From the NCBI RefSeq assembly GCF_029227915.1, contig NC_079880.1:24118501-24182500 (forward strand): a stretch of DNA of 64,000 nt. The letters run 5' to 3'. The position numbers and the translations under genes were made by a program. The notes under the pieces are model-generated. The model did not search any database and was not told the origin of the DNA. It saw nothing but the letters and a program-made list of their open reading frames with translations. The DNA is from Hydractinia symbiolongicarpus. Taxonomy: Eukaryota; Cnidaria; Hydrozoa; Anthoathecata; Hydractiniidae. This document shows, piece after piece, positions 10,573 through 21,384 of this stretch; positions within the stretch are counted from its first letter, which is position 1; the number at the start of each line of letters is the position of its first letter.

Positions 10573-11097
10573 GCTCTCGGCAGCCGTGTTTGAACAAAAA
10601 GAATAAAATCAAGGGCGAACATATAACCTTAATCAAGGGTGGGAGAGTTCTTGGCCACTGACGGGTCCGCAAGATAACACAACCGGTATCGGTTCTTCTA
10701 TGTTTACACAATTTTATACTCGCGCAGAAGTAATACTGCTTTCGGCTGACCTTGAAATTAGGAATGTCAGTCAAAACCCAACAACCAATCAGAACAGCCA
10801 AATCAACCGTTTTGACCAATCAAATCAACAAAAAATATACGAATTCCAGTCGCTTTTTGACTTACATCAGCAGAAACGGCGAAAGGCAGAAGACAAATAT
10901 ACGCCATCCACAACCTAATACACAGACCACGTAAATTCGAACGCCACACGCGCGTCAGGTCCGGGGCCGAACAAAATTCCGTAATATCGGTTGCTGGTTG
11001 ACCGGCGTTTTGTTTTATTTTTCACTTATCTACATTTCTAAGGTTTGAAAAGATGTCAGTCGCTTGCCGGTTCTGACGTACGCTAGATCCGCCCCTG

Positions 11098-11559
11098 GGC
11101 CATATAGAGACTGCCATCTTGTTGAATGATGTCTTCGGCAAAGGAGAATGAGTCATGAACTGTATATTCGTTTTTCGTGACGTTAGATAACACAGGGACA
11201 AAAAACTTAGCTAACTTATAGACCGGTATACCAATAGCAGATAAGATAGGTCTAAAGGGTGGACATCCATTAATACACTTTTTATGGACCTTGCAAAGCC
11301 CATAAAGTATACCAGGTTTGGAGCCTACAGGGCGAAATTTATTGTAATTGGCTTCACTCAGCCCGCCAGGTTTTAAGAGAGCCTTATAAACATTGGTAAT
11401 CTTTCTCTCTTGACCAATGGTAAAATTCAAAAGCTTATCAGATGGTAGACTGAGCTTTCTAAATTTGCTGCTGTCAGATAGAATTTCTTCCATTCTGTTG
11501 TTGTAGATGTCTTTGTCAACTAAAACAACAGAATTACCTTTATCAGAATTGCACGGCAA
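11098..11559 (-). pseudogene. Penelope-like element: RT fingers, 5'-truncated
   Basis: This minus-strand frame begins abruptly at the inverted junction (about 11550) with SDKGNSVVLVDK, then LYGLCKVHK and PPFRPILSAIG, which are the RT finger motifs of Penelope-like elements. It ends in SLYMA at the hAT insertion point. An annotated start at 11559 would be a TTG inside the junction and is not genuine. The missing N-terminus was lost by 5' truncation. Confidence 0.8.
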
Positions 11560-11867
11560 TTAAAGATCATCTTAAAGCCTGTCACACCACATCATCTCTT
11601 GACGATTTTAGTATACTCTCTAGGGGTAACAGCCGGTATTTGCTAGAGATTAAAGAGAGTTTGTTCATAATGCGGGATAGTCCCCAGTTGAATAACAACA
11701 TTAGATCTGCTCCATTGTATTTATACAATTAGTATTTAATCTGTAACTATGGTTGCTGTTAAACTTGTATGTATTTAGGAGAACATTGTACGTTTTTGAT
11801 TGCTTGAAAATGGGTGTGTGAACATCCGAAACGTCGCGAATAATGTAGTTTTTTTTGTTGTCAATTT
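11547..11867 (+). repeat. Inverted copy of the Penelope-like 3' end
   Basis: The plus strand here repeats the end of the element's coding region (IKDHLKACHTTSSLDDFSIL and on to LYLYN stop) and its 3' tail, which on the main copy lie at 5892-5580 on the minus strand. The match ends at GTTGTCAATTT on both sides. It includes CCGAAACGTCGCG, matching the 3' half of a hammerhead core (GAAA-C-GTC). The upstream CTGATGA half is not intact. Confidence 0.8.
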
Positions 11868-12419
11868 ACTAGCGCGATGATTCTTCATCATTATATTGAA
11901 AATATCTGTATCATTTCTCAGTTATCTTTATTTTAGAGATATTGATAAATATCCTTTTTTTTAAAAAAAATATTGGTGCTTACTTAACGTGGTAGTTATG
12001 TATAATGTGGCATTTTTTATTAATCGTTGTAATTGGAATCAAAAATAATGTATCACTGTTTCCTTCAAATCATATTTCTGTTTTAGCCCAAGTACATATT
12101 ACCTTCGTTACACCCTGATAACCACCTGGTGATCAAGATGCATGTAAACTACGGTTCTTCTCTCGAAAAACCTCCTTTCTTTCATTAAACTTTCTGTCTT
12201 AAAAGGTTAGTTATATCTACATTGCGATGTAGTTACTTCAATTATCTTACATAAGTAATACAACAATTTATTACATTTACATCTACCAGGTCAGCATTTT
12301 TCAAAATTCCCCCAAAATATAACACACGCCTAATTGAAGTTAAGAAAGGTCACATTATTTCAGTACTTAATCATATAGACAATTTACGCCCACGCAAGAT
12401 TATTGAAACTATCAATTTC
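11868..12419. other. Gene-free stretch
   Basis: AT-rich DNA without a supported gene. Positions about 12190-12240 (TTAGTTATATCTACATTG, GATGTAGTTACT) resemble 32660-32705, a short dispersed repeat. Confidence 0.4.
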
Positions 12420-12994
12420 ACACAATAAAAATAGAAGAGGTGTGCCGTCAAGTTATATATTTTATGGCCAGATTACATTTACAGAATTTTATATAGAATG
12501 TTCTTAACGTATACAACATATACATTGCCTTTAATTGCCTTATGTTCCTCCAGCTAGTTTGCCCTCGTTCTGAATATCAAGTTTTAAGATGGCTATTTCA
12601 CGCCTTACTTTTTAGAAATATAAACAATTAAGATTGTTTTGCTTATGTTATATCAAATTAAAAATCTTACGCATACTATTTTATCAATACTGTCAGTACT
12701 CGCTCTACTTTTACTGCTGTACGTTTCTGATTCAAACATGTGTGATTATTATATGTTCACTTTAAAAATGTTAAAAATTATGCCTTTTAAAAATTGTGTT
12801 GCCTTGTGTTTGTTCCATTTATGTTTACACAGGATAGCTTCCTTTATACATGATACGCCCAACTTGTTTACATGCTTTAAACCAGTGGGGTGGTTTGGTA
12901 AATCTTCGGTCCTGTCACCAAAACAATACTATAAACAATATATGCAGACTAACACACAAATATTCACAACAACTTATCACAACAACTTATCACT
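12420..12994. repeat. Downstream flank shared with the second receptor locus
   Basis: This 3' flank of the first receptor aligns, with many substitutions and indels, to about 58895-59651 downstream of the second one. Examples are TTGCCTTGTG(T/C)TTGTTC near 12800 and 59480, and GTCAAGTTATATATTT near 12448 and 58922. It shows that the receptor copies arose by DNA duplication, not by separate retroposition. Confidence 0.65.
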
Positions 12995-15442
12995 TTATGG
13001 GTTTTGACGGTTTTCTCTTCTCGTAATTTTTATGTTTACTCTCTCTGTTGTGTTATTGTACAATACTTTCTTAAATGCTCGAATATTGTTTTTTTCGGGC
13101 TTAAAGATAATTATCCATACTTTAAATGCAAACATAAAAAACAAAATGCAAGAATTTATCAGCCAGGTAAGGAGCTGAAAATGGAGAAATTTATAATTGA
13201 AGCCTTTTAAACTTGGATGCAACAATGCAGCTATGATTAATGTTAGGATGACGACAAATGATGCGTATAGTATCTTTCCTCCATCATTGTAATACGAAGG
13301 TAGCTGTCGTGCACGAAAGGCTTGAACCATACAAACAGCGGTGAGAAGTAATATAAAAGTAAATTGAGATACCATCAGAGTAAAATTCTCACATATTAGT
13401 TCATTAACAAGCGTGTCTTTGTTTTTCACGTGAGTAATACCATATGGTGAATAATAAAGAGCAGCAGTGACAATCAATCCATAAACTATTTGGATGATTA
13501 ACAGCCAGACATGTTGAAAAGATCTTACTATAGTGGAACGTGCAAGCACTGTTTTGCTTTGGAAAACACCTACAAGGAACATGGTTTTTGAGAATATGAT
13601 TGATAACAGAAAGCATATTAATTGACCTTGCATCACTAGTGTAATTATGCAAGATGTGTCATTTATCTGACCAATTGATGCCAACGGTGCGAAAAAGAGA
13701 ATAAGGTGAGTAAATAACTGAGTTATGGATAACGAAAAAATAGATGAACGAACAACTGGTGTTGCTTTATGCCTTATAAACAAAATAACAAACATTAAGG
13801 TAACGATTACACCAACTGCCATTAAGGTTAGTACAACATAAGCTTCCTTATAGTTATATGTAATGTATTTGTTCGTATAAGGAGAACATAACGTTCTATT
13901 TGTGTTTGATTCTGTATCAGAAGGACACTTTAAACAATTTGATTTGCCATGGCTTGGCTTATAATAACGTTCCTCACATTTTTCACATATAAAGCAACAT
14001 TTTTTATTTGTATAGATAGGCTCAAAGCCTGCCTGACAAATATCGTGACAGTTTGATACCGGAGCTGTGTCTTTGTATCCTGCCCAAACACTTTTTCCGA
14101 TTTTAGAGATACGCACTACTACATCACGAGTGTCCACAGTGGCGACAGTTGCAAAATTTACTGTCCGATTTATTTTATTGATTTGTAAAATTTGTATTTC
14201 TGCCAAATTTAATTGAGTTGGTTTAAAGTTCACGGAATGCCTTTGAATTTGGTTAATAATATAGCTATTAGGTTTTGAGTAATGCTTGAGGATATGTTTC
14301 CTAATGTCTTGTTGAAATATCATTAGAGTAGTCACAGTATCATCCAGCAAATCAATGGTATGCGGTGTTATTTGTTCTGCCAAAGACTCCAAATGTGTTT
14401 TGTTAAGACCCTGCAAAGTTGTAGTATTGGTAATTTTACCCCATTTGGCTACATTTCTCGGTCTTAGTAAATATTTGGGATTTGAAACAGTCTCTCTTTT
14501 GACGATTATCATTCCTTGTATCACAAATGGTTCAAACGACCGAAAATAATATGAAGGAAGGTATGAAATGGCAGGACCTGCTAACCAAGTTCTGTTAAAT
14601 ATTGAAAATTCTTTTGCTAGATGAAAGAAATGGATGCTATCTTCAACTGTTAGCCACAATATAACAACATCAATGTATGAATCCCTCTTAAGTGTTTTCA
14701 TTACAGCGTCATTACTTTTATTATGAGTACCACTAGTAAACATGTAATAAGCACTGAAACAAAAGTACTTCTTCTTAAATATATCCAGTGACCTTAAATA
14801 CCCTGTTACGCCATATGAGTTATTAGAATAAATTAGACCAAAATTTTTCCATTTCATCTCTTTTATAATCTTAACATATACTTTAAACACATCAAAGTTT
14901 TGAGCATGTGATCTATAATTGCCTTTATTGGATTGATCATAATGATAATGCCAGTTGTCACGAGATAGTGCAACAAATGGTTTGTTCGCAACTAGTAATA
15001 AATTCATTAACAAAGATGATTCATCTCTTCGCAAGTTAGCTAATACGAGTATCTCATCCTTACGCGAAGGATAAGCAGCACAGCAACTACGGTTACATCT
15101 GGACAAGGTGTTTACATGCTCCAAACCAATTTCAAAAACATCTTTTATTGCGTTTTCAGATTCACCGCATGTATCGTAAATCACGTAGCCTGATGTTATT
15201 CCACCATTCTTTCTCCTTTGAAGAAGAAGTTTTAAAAACAGGTTATTTCTATTTGTTTGCGAATCGATAGCTTCCAACATCAACAGGGAATCTACGTTTA
15301 ATCTTCTGTTCAGACACAAAGATAAAAATACTGCTATGTTTATATCTCCTTTCTTTGAGATAATTCTTACGCTACCATCGATCAGTAAATCCCAGGAAGA
15401 AACAAAAGAAATGAGAAGATAAAGCTGTCCTCCCACCAACAT
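12995..15442 (-). CDS. Class C G-protein-coupled receptor, single coding exon (copy 1)
   Basis: 815 codons from ATG at 15442. Residues 1-20 form a likely signal peptide (LYLLISFVSSW). GSVRIISKKGDINIAVFLSL opens a Venus-flytrap ligand-binding domain (about 22-440). A Cys-rich NCD3G linker follows (about 455-525, with CC, CxxC and KCPSDTESNTNRTLC). The seven-helix domain starts near 532 (YVVLTLMAVGVIVTLMF) and the tail is basic. This order matches metabotropic-glutamate and calcium-sensing-like receptors, which signal from the plasma membrane. The ligand cannot be inferred. The coding region has no intron, and a polypyrimidine-AG acceptor lies 4 nt before the ATG (minus strand CCATTTTAG then TATA-ATG), implying an upstream 5'-UTR exon. 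A paralog lies at 59652-62099. Confidence 0.92.
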   Translation of the reverse strand: MLVGGQLYLLISFVSSWDLLIDGSVRIISKKGDINIAVFLSLCLNRRLNVDSLLMLEAIDSQTNRNNLFLKLLLQRRKNGGITSGYVIYDTCGESENAIKDVFEIGLEHVNTLSRCNRSCCAAYPSRKDEILVLANLRRDESSLLMNLLLVANKPFVALSRDNWHYHYDQSNKGNYRSHAQNFDVFKVYVKIIKEMKWKNFGLIYSNNSYGVTGYLRSLDIFKKKYFCFSAYYMFTSGTHNKSNDAVMKTLKRDSYIDVVILWLTVEDSIHFFHLAKEFSIFNRTWLAGPAISYLPSYYFRSFEPFVIQGMIIVKRETVSNPKYLLRPRNVAKWGKITNTTTLQGLNKTHLESLAEQITPHTIDLLDDTVTTLMIFQQDIRKHILKHYSKPNSYIINQIQRHSVNFKPTQLNLAEIQILQINKINRTVNFATVATVDTRDVVVRISKIGKSVWAGYKDTAPVSNCHDICQAGFEPIYTNKKCCFICEKCEERYYKPSHGKSNCLKCPSDTESNTNRTLCSPYTNKYITYNYKEAYVVLTLMAVGVIVTLMFVILFIRHKATPVVRSSIFSLSITQLFTHLILFFAPLASIGQINDTSCIITLVMQGQLICFLLSIIFSKTMFLVGVFQSKTVLARSTIVRSFQHVWLLIIQIVYGLIVTAALYYSPYGITHVKNKDTLVNELICENFTLMVSQFTFILLLTAVCMVQAFRARQLPSYYNDGGKILYASFVVILTLIIAALLHPSLKGFNYKFLHFQLLTWLINSCILFFMFAFKVWIIIFKPEKNNIRAFKKVLYNNTTERVNIKITRRENRQNP

Positions 15443-15944
15443 TATACTAAAATGGAAACAAACTCAATTACATATTAGTTACACAAATTTTTCTGAAAGA
15501 TAAATCTAATTAATTAATAATTTTGATTTTTTTTGTCATGTAGTATTTGGCCTCCACGAATTGAGTATTATTTGCATGTATAACTTTTCACATAAAGTCA
15601 TACTTTGAAGTTTTTAATATATACTTAATTGCTGCAAAAAAAGGATTTTAGTAAATATGATAGACTGTAGACAAAAAATGAAAGAATTGTTTTTGGGGGT
15701 ATTAAATAAACTAAAGCGGACAAAAAAGTGGCTGGCTTTTCTAGATCAATGTATGAAGAATAAACAAATTAAATAATTGGAAACTCTTTAACTGTCATTA
15801 ATTTGATATAACTATGTAAAAATAATAACTACAGGCTAAATAATTAACACCTAGATCTTACTTCCAAAAAAAGAAATATATATATAAGCCAATGCATGTG
15901 ATGTGTATATAATATAAATGAAAGAAAAAAAACATGTATTAAGA
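15443..15944. other. 5' flank of receptor copy 1
   Basis: It holds the probable splice acceptor at about 15447-15462. Otherwise it is AT-rich with no coding frame. Similarity to the 5' flank of copy 2 fades within about 25 bases of the ATG. Confidence 0.4.
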
Positions 15945-15981
15945 CACAATATATTTCGGCTAACAAGCCTTCATCAGTTGT
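15945..15981 (-). ncRNA. Minimal hammerhead-ribozyme motif
   Basis: On the minus strand: stem I strand ACAA (15981-15978), core CTGATGA (15977-15971), A, stem II GGCT-TGTT-AGCC (15969-15958), GAAA (15957-15954), and a loopless stem III in which AT pairs with AT. The cleavage triplet ATA follows, and then the stem I partner TTGT (15949-15946). All conserved core positions are present and every stem pairs. Penelope-like elements and retrozymes carry hammerheads with this tiny stem III, which are thought to work as dimers. No Penelope coding sequence is seen next to it. Confidence 0.7.
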
Positions 15982-15984
15982 AAA

Positions 15985-18394
15985 ATATTATAATCAAGTC
16001 ACATCTTTTATGTAAAATTGGGAAATATAATACGCTTGAGCGATTAACAGCAAAAGCATTGCTATATAAATACGTTTAGAATAACATAAAAAGTTTTTAA
16101 TACTGTGGGTATAAATCGCTAAATAACAAGTCTTTGCATATGTACATAGTTAAAATTACGGATGTTTTAACATATAAACAATTAAAAATGATTATGTACA
16201 GAATTTTTACAATAAAAAGTCTATTGACAATTAAAAGTGTGGTAAATTAGCAAAAGAACAAGTAAACCGATCATTGCTTAAATTAATGACACTGTGACGT
16301 AGCTGGGAGAAAGAAAATAAATAAATCATAAAACAGTCCCTACCCATTCCAGCTGGACAGAATGTGCAGAGTACACATTGAAGTTTTGAAGTACAGCTGA
16401 TATCCCAGGAATGGATTAATGGGAGACCGTAACTTAGGCTTTATCAGCAAGCAATTATCCGGCACATAGAACCGGGTTGTATAGAAAAAAAAAATCATTA
16501 AAATATGAAACCTCACAACATCCCGGACTGGGTCTTATAACTTGAATGCCCAGCAAATGCTTACCTCCATCTAAGCCGTATAGGTTGTTCCCATCCGCCT
16601 AAGACCCGTTATACCTTGAGATGTTCCCAAACTGTACCGTATTATCTTCAATAAAAATAAAATAAAATCTAGTGTATATATGTGAAGAGGCTAATAGTTT
16701 TGGATATGATGAGGTTGGTTGACAGTGAAAAAAAAATGCTACTAGCCAAAGCAGAAACGTTTTTCATCGTAGTTCAACCTTCTGCACCTAAAGTCTGCCT
16801 TTTTTCAGCTGTCAAATTCTCAAATGTCTTGATGCGCGAAAATCTCATGAAAATAAAAACATGGGAAACAATCATAGAAAAAAGTTATAATCGGATCGCT
16901 ACGGCGGACGTGCATATGGATGCAACTCTGCAGGCAATCATCAGCAGTTACATGACATGGACATCTTTGTTGTCTATAACAATTAAACAGTATAACGATT
17001 TATGAGAATTGAAGTATCTAATTCTCCAGCAACAATAAAGATCATTTAAAATAACAGATATTTGTAAATGAGAGACAATTCAGTACATGAAATTAGGATA
17101 CAGTAATTGTTTGTTTTTCCGTTGAAATATGATATACCGTGCAAGTAATGCCTAAAGTCCACAATTCTTTAAAGTTTTGACTAATCTTCTAGGCGTACTT
17201 CTTGGAGGTGTATTTATCGCGTGTAAGCAATACTTACTTATTCCAATTTCTATCAGAAGCTTTTTAAAAACAAAATGTTCAAAGAAAATGTATTAGAAAT
17301 TACAATTAAAGCCACAAAGAATAAATTCTGTGTTTCTTCGTTCGTTATTACGTGAACATAGAAATAATAAACATTGAACAATATGGATAGTGGTGAACTA
17401 TATGCTAACTTACAATTAACACGTCTAGCAAATTAGAGAACTTTTTAAAATTAATAACGAAAAATAAAAATTAATATGGTCTTATTTTATAGCAAAAGTT
17501 TATTTTGAGCAACTATTTTACTGTAAAATTTATGATGTCCGTTTTAGTTTCCCGAGTATTTCAGGAAAATTTTTTTTTTCTTTTTAATTAAGTTTTATAT
17601 TTCACAGTAAAACATTAAAACAGGTCGGTGTATGGTAGTTTCATTCAAATTGCACAAAATATCAACTTTAGCATATTATGAGTCTGTCGCAGCTTTTACT
17701 TGCGCCAAAAACATGTCTTTCATTTGCGAATTTTTTCGTTTAAAATTATATTTATGGATTTAGAAAACAAACATGAAATATAATGAAAAAGTCCTAATAC
17801 TTTGAAATACATTGATGTTGACCTAAATTAGATTTCAATGCATACATGTCAAATTATATTTATTTACTCGTTTTTTTAAAAATTACATTTATTTTAACTA
17901 TAGTAACTATCGGTCTTGTTTATTTATTTTGCCTGTAGTTATTATTTTGACTTGACCAAATTCTTAGAGCAGTACGGCTGGTTTTCTTTTAACAAAAATG
18001 CGCAGTACCTTTTATGAAACCCTACCCTTCATGAGTTACGGCAATCTAACTTTGGGTTTGTTTTTTTCTACTTTTTGACCGTAAAAAAAGTATGAGTACC
18101 CGATGTATAATATCCATGGAACTTAAAAGAAGCAAATTACTACCTTGGAAAAAGGGAGGATGTTCGTTCTCCCAAACGTAAGACGTCATAAATATCATAT
18201 TTCTCCATGGATAAGTCCACCTGTGGATAAGTTCAACTTTTTATCAACAAACGACGGATTGTGTGCTAGTCCTGCACGGATGGCCACCTGCAGATAAATC
18301 CATTTAAGAGTCAAGAGTAAAATTAATAATATTCACTAAATGATTTTAGTCCCTTCGGTGAGCAACAAATGTGCTGCGTTGAGAATATCTGTCT
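15985..18394. other. Mostly gene-free stretch
   Basis: AT-rich. The part at 16330-16660 is less AT-rich and could be the body of a non-autonomous element carrying the hammerhead motif. One 107-codon open frame (16682-17005) is listed separately. Nothing else is recognised. Confidence 0.35.
16682..17005 (+). CDS. Unrecognised 107-codon open frame
   Basis: An open frame of this length is uncommon in such AT-rich DNA. The displayed start is GTG, and internal ATG codons follow. The product has no domain I recognise, no signal peptide and no neighbours to give it context. It may be chance or a transposon remnant. Confidence 0.15.
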   Translation: MKRLIVLDMMRLVDSEKKMLLAKAETFFIVVQPSAPKVCLFSAVKFSNVLMRENLMKIKTWETIIEKSYNRIATADVHMDATLQAIISSYMTWTSLLSITIKQYNDL

Positions 18395-18552
18395 TAAGGC
18401 GGGGCCAAACCAGTCCAACATTTCATCCAAAATTTTTTTCCATGATGGATGAACTATTGGATGAAAAAATAAATGCATATTGGGTGGAGCAAAATTTTGG
18501 GTTTGTGGGACTGCTTTTAAAAACATTCGAACGATGAAGAGTTCATTCATTT

Positions 18553-19790
18553 ATGAAAAACAAAATGGAGGACGGAAGGAATTCTGCAGTGCTGCTTATT
18601 TTGCTGAACGAACTCGTCCATTCAGACGATGAAAAACCAACCCGCAGAAAAACAAGAGAGTGGATAAAGATGAGGGACCACATTGGATATTTTAGTTGCA
18701 TCATTAAAGAATTGAAGATTGAAGACAGATTCGGATTTAGGGAAATGTTTCGGATGGATGTAGGGGATTTCGATTTCCTCCTTAATGAAATATACAATCT
18801 GATATCACCGGGGCAGATGAGCAACTGTGGTGGCCACAGACCAACTATGGCAGAAGAAAAACTCGCCCTTACACTTCGTTTTCTTGCGACAGGAGAATCA
18901 TTTCAATCACTTCATTTTCTGTTCAGAATTTCTTTGAATGCAGTATCCTATATAATAAAAGGGTGTTGCAGGGCTTTGGTGGATAAATTAGTCCCAAAAT
19001 TTCTTCAACTACCATCATCCGAGAAAGAGTGGCTAGAAATTTCCGAGACTAGGTGCAACTATCCTTATGCATTAGATGCAATAGATGTGAAGCACATTAC
19101 TGTAAAGAAGCCTGCCAATTGCGGCTCCTACTACTACAACCACAAACATACTCAATCGATAATCCTTTTGGCGATTGCTGGTCCTGAGTACGAATGCTTG
19201 TACGCTGATGTTGGGTCTGACGGACGAGTTAACGACTCAGGTGTGTGGAACAACAGTTCCTTGCTACAAACCATTCAAGATAGGGCGGTGAAGCTTCCAA
19301 AGGATGATGATTTGTTTAGTGGTGTTTCTTTGCCCTATGTTTTTGTTGGTGACGATGGTTTTCATTAAAAATATTTATGATGAAACCTTATCCTCAGCAA
19401 AACTTTACTGAAGATAAACGAATCTACAACTGACACAAGACGAATTTCCGAAAATCTGTTTGGTATTCTTGCCAACAGATGAGTCTTTTTTACTACAATA
19501 AATTTGGAGCCAAAACATGTCGAAAACATAGTCCTTTCAGCTTTGGCATTGCACAACATGCTTATCAAAAAATCAGCTTATCGTGCGGTAAATTAAGCAG
19601 ATTCTATCCTTCACAATGGTAATATTCGAGAAGACGAATGGCGTGATAATGTTGCCACGGAGACATTTCATTCCCTCCAAATGCCTAAAAAGTGGTCACA
19701 TTGCATCTGTTCCAGCTAAAGCAAGCAGGGACGATTATCAAGATTATTTTATGAACAAAGCAGTTGTAGACTGGCAGTGGAAATATTGCT
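18553..19790 (+). pseudogene. Harbinger transposase (HARBI1-like, DDE_Tnp_4)
   Basis: Open from ATG 18553 to a stop at 19368, then continuing in shifted frames to about 19790. The N-terminus carries the helical DNA-binding region. The catalytic core includes LDAIDVKHITVKKP (first Asp), GSYYYNHKHTQSIILLAIAG and ADVGSDGRVNDSGVWN (second Asp). The remainder, with the final Glu and the LALHNMLI motif near 19540-19560, lies beyond the frameshift. Harbinger transposase works with a Myb/MADF-like partner, and one lies convergent at 20040-21032. At least two frameshifts make this copy inactive. Confidence 0.85.
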
Positions 19791-20039
19791 AAAGAACAAT
19801 TTATTTTTTATGAACAGGACTTTATATCCTTAGATGTCTTGTAAAAGTGTTTTTCCTAGTGATATAAAACGAAATAAAATACAATGTTTGTGAGCTATGA
19901 AAAATACTCATATTCCTAGAAAAGTTTGTTTGTTATATCAAATTGCATACTTTAATTTCCTAGTAATATAGTAACAAATACAACGTTTCTTTAATAAAAA
20001 GTATTCCTACTCCTAGAAAGAATTTTTTATGATATCAGT
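19791..20039. repeat. Intergenic segment with two diverged direct repeats
   Basis: Between the convergent Harbinger genes, TTCCTAGT(G/A)ATAT...CAA(T/C)GTTT occurs twice (about 19854-19890 and 19959-19995), each followed by a TATTCCTA stretch. This would be the shared 3' region of both genes. Confidence 0.4.
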
Positions 20040-21032
20040 TTAGCTATGTGCTTGTACTGGTGGTGTTTTGTTGGCGTTACTAAAAGAACTGCTTCCAATG
20101 TTCTTTTGCACTGGTGTGCTATTAAAATAAGACTGATTGGAATAATTCCCATAGATCATTGGTCGGTTTACATGCTCGTCCTTGTCGGATTGCATCTCAA
20201 CATCGAACAGAACGTCAGAAATTCGCTTTTCAGCGTATCTTCGTTCACGGTTTCCCAATTTAGACACTTTTATCTACGTAGGCAGCAAAGTTCGAGGTGG
20301 AATTCTTGTTAACCACGGGAGAGGTAGCACCGGTGGCTTTGGCTGGTTTGGTAATCGCCTCATTGCATTTGGATAGTAAATCTAATTTGCGCTCAGAAAT
20401 GCTTTTTTTCTTGTGGGTTGGCACCTTGGAGTCTTCATTTTCGTCATTTTCGAGATTTTCCACCTCAATTGTACATTTATGAGTGTCTTTACTTTTAGCT
20501 GATTTAACCACAGGCACTAAGAACAAAAGGCGCTGATAATGGACCCAGTTGGGAACATACAGTTTGTCAGTGCTCTGTCCACTCTTTGTCTTGTTCACTT
20601 TAACCAATTCCCTTCCAAATTGTGCCCTCACGCCATTTATTTTAGTTTTTAGCGATGTTACAGTTACGGCTAAAGTACTTGCAATTTCCGCATAGGCAAT
20701 ATCTCTTACATCTCGTTTCGAGTATTCTTTATCAAAGCAGTCCCACAAGCAAGGTCCTTTCTTCAAACATATCTATAAGGATAGATACTTCCATCTTCCA
20801 TCCAATCTTTGGCTCCTTTTTTCTCTCCTTTTTCCTCTTTGGTGTTCTTGTTTTTGGCAGAATTACTTTCCCCATCTTTGTTCTTTTTATTCTTAGCAGT
20901 TGAACCTTCTCCTTTTTCTTCTTTATTCTTCTCTTCCAAAGCCTTTTCTCGTGCTATTTTCTCTTGTTCTTTTCTGTGTTGTTCGAATGTTTTTCCTTTC
21001 ACAGGGTATAGCTCTTCCTCACTGCTAGACAT
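20040..21032 (-). pseudogene. Harbinger accessory protein with MADF/Myb-like domain
   Basis: Three minus-strand frames in series: 21032-20763 (acidic/basic Lys-Glu-rich N-terminus from MSSSEEELYPVKGK), 20766-20260 (MADF-like domain: CLWDCFDKEYSKRD, VTSLKTKINGVRAQFGRE, KSGQ) and 20267-20040 (C-terminal helix with KRISDVLFDVEM). They overlap at their ends, which is what frameshifts in a once continuous gene would give. In Harbinger elements this protein binds DNA and brings the transposase to the nucleus and the ends. The gene converges with the transposase. Confidence 0.8.
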
Positions 21033-21384
21033 TCTTAAATCTTTGTAGTAGAGTACTGATCCTATCTGATATGCCTGCCGAAATGATGTTTTTATTGAAA
21101 CGCATCAAATTAAAAGCATTCCATTTAAAAACTCGAACGTTCGAATGTTTTCGAACGTCAATTTCGAACGTTTCATCGTTTGAAATTCGCTGGATTTTTT
21201 ATATGTTGGATGAAAAGTACCACCAAACCAATCCACTATGAAAATTCATGCAACTTAATTTCTTTGAACTTGCCGAAAATGATGGATGAAATGTTTGACG
21301 GCGATTAAACTTCATCCAACATCGTCCAACACGATTTTTTTCTTCTTTTTTAAAAATTTCAAATTTTTTCAAAATTTTAAAGTG

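Larger units (their letters stand above)
6965..11097 (-). mobile_element. hAT element of the ZMYM1-like type inserted in the Penelope-like RT
   Basis: The ends are CAGGGGCGGATATAG at 6965 and its complement CTAGATCCGCCCCTG ending 11097, one mismatch in 15. The direct duplication GGCCA flanks it at 6960-6964 and 11098-11102. Removing one copy of GGCCA with the element rejoins the Penelope reading frame exactly (SLYMA then SLDID). Length is 4133 bp. Five-base duplications are shorter than the 8 bp usual for hAT, though I recall minor hAT clades using 5 or 6. The transposase gene lies on the minus strand (9975-7645). Confidence 0.85.
5580..11867 (-). mobile_element. Penelope-like element, split by a hAT insertion and capped by an inverted partial copy
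   Basis: The element reads on the minus strand. Coding sequence runs from 11559 to 11098, is interrupted by the hAT element (6965-11097), and resumes at 6964 down to the stop at 5715. Beyond the stop the 3' end continues to about 5580. At the 5' side it is truncated, and joined at about 11547 to an inverted copy of its own last 320 bases (11547-11867, plus strand). Penelope-like elements commonly carry such inverted, 5'-truncated partners at their ends, so this arrangement fits the family. Confidence 0.85.

Noticed and set aside
11800-11845. Full hammerhead at the Penelope-like 3' end
   Set aside because: GAAACGTC is present but the CTGATGA half is not, so only a half-core is claimed.
20655-21048. 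Ser/Phe-rich plus-strand frames across the Harbinger accessory gene
   Set aside because: Antisense shadows of the Lys/Glu-rich MADF-type protein.
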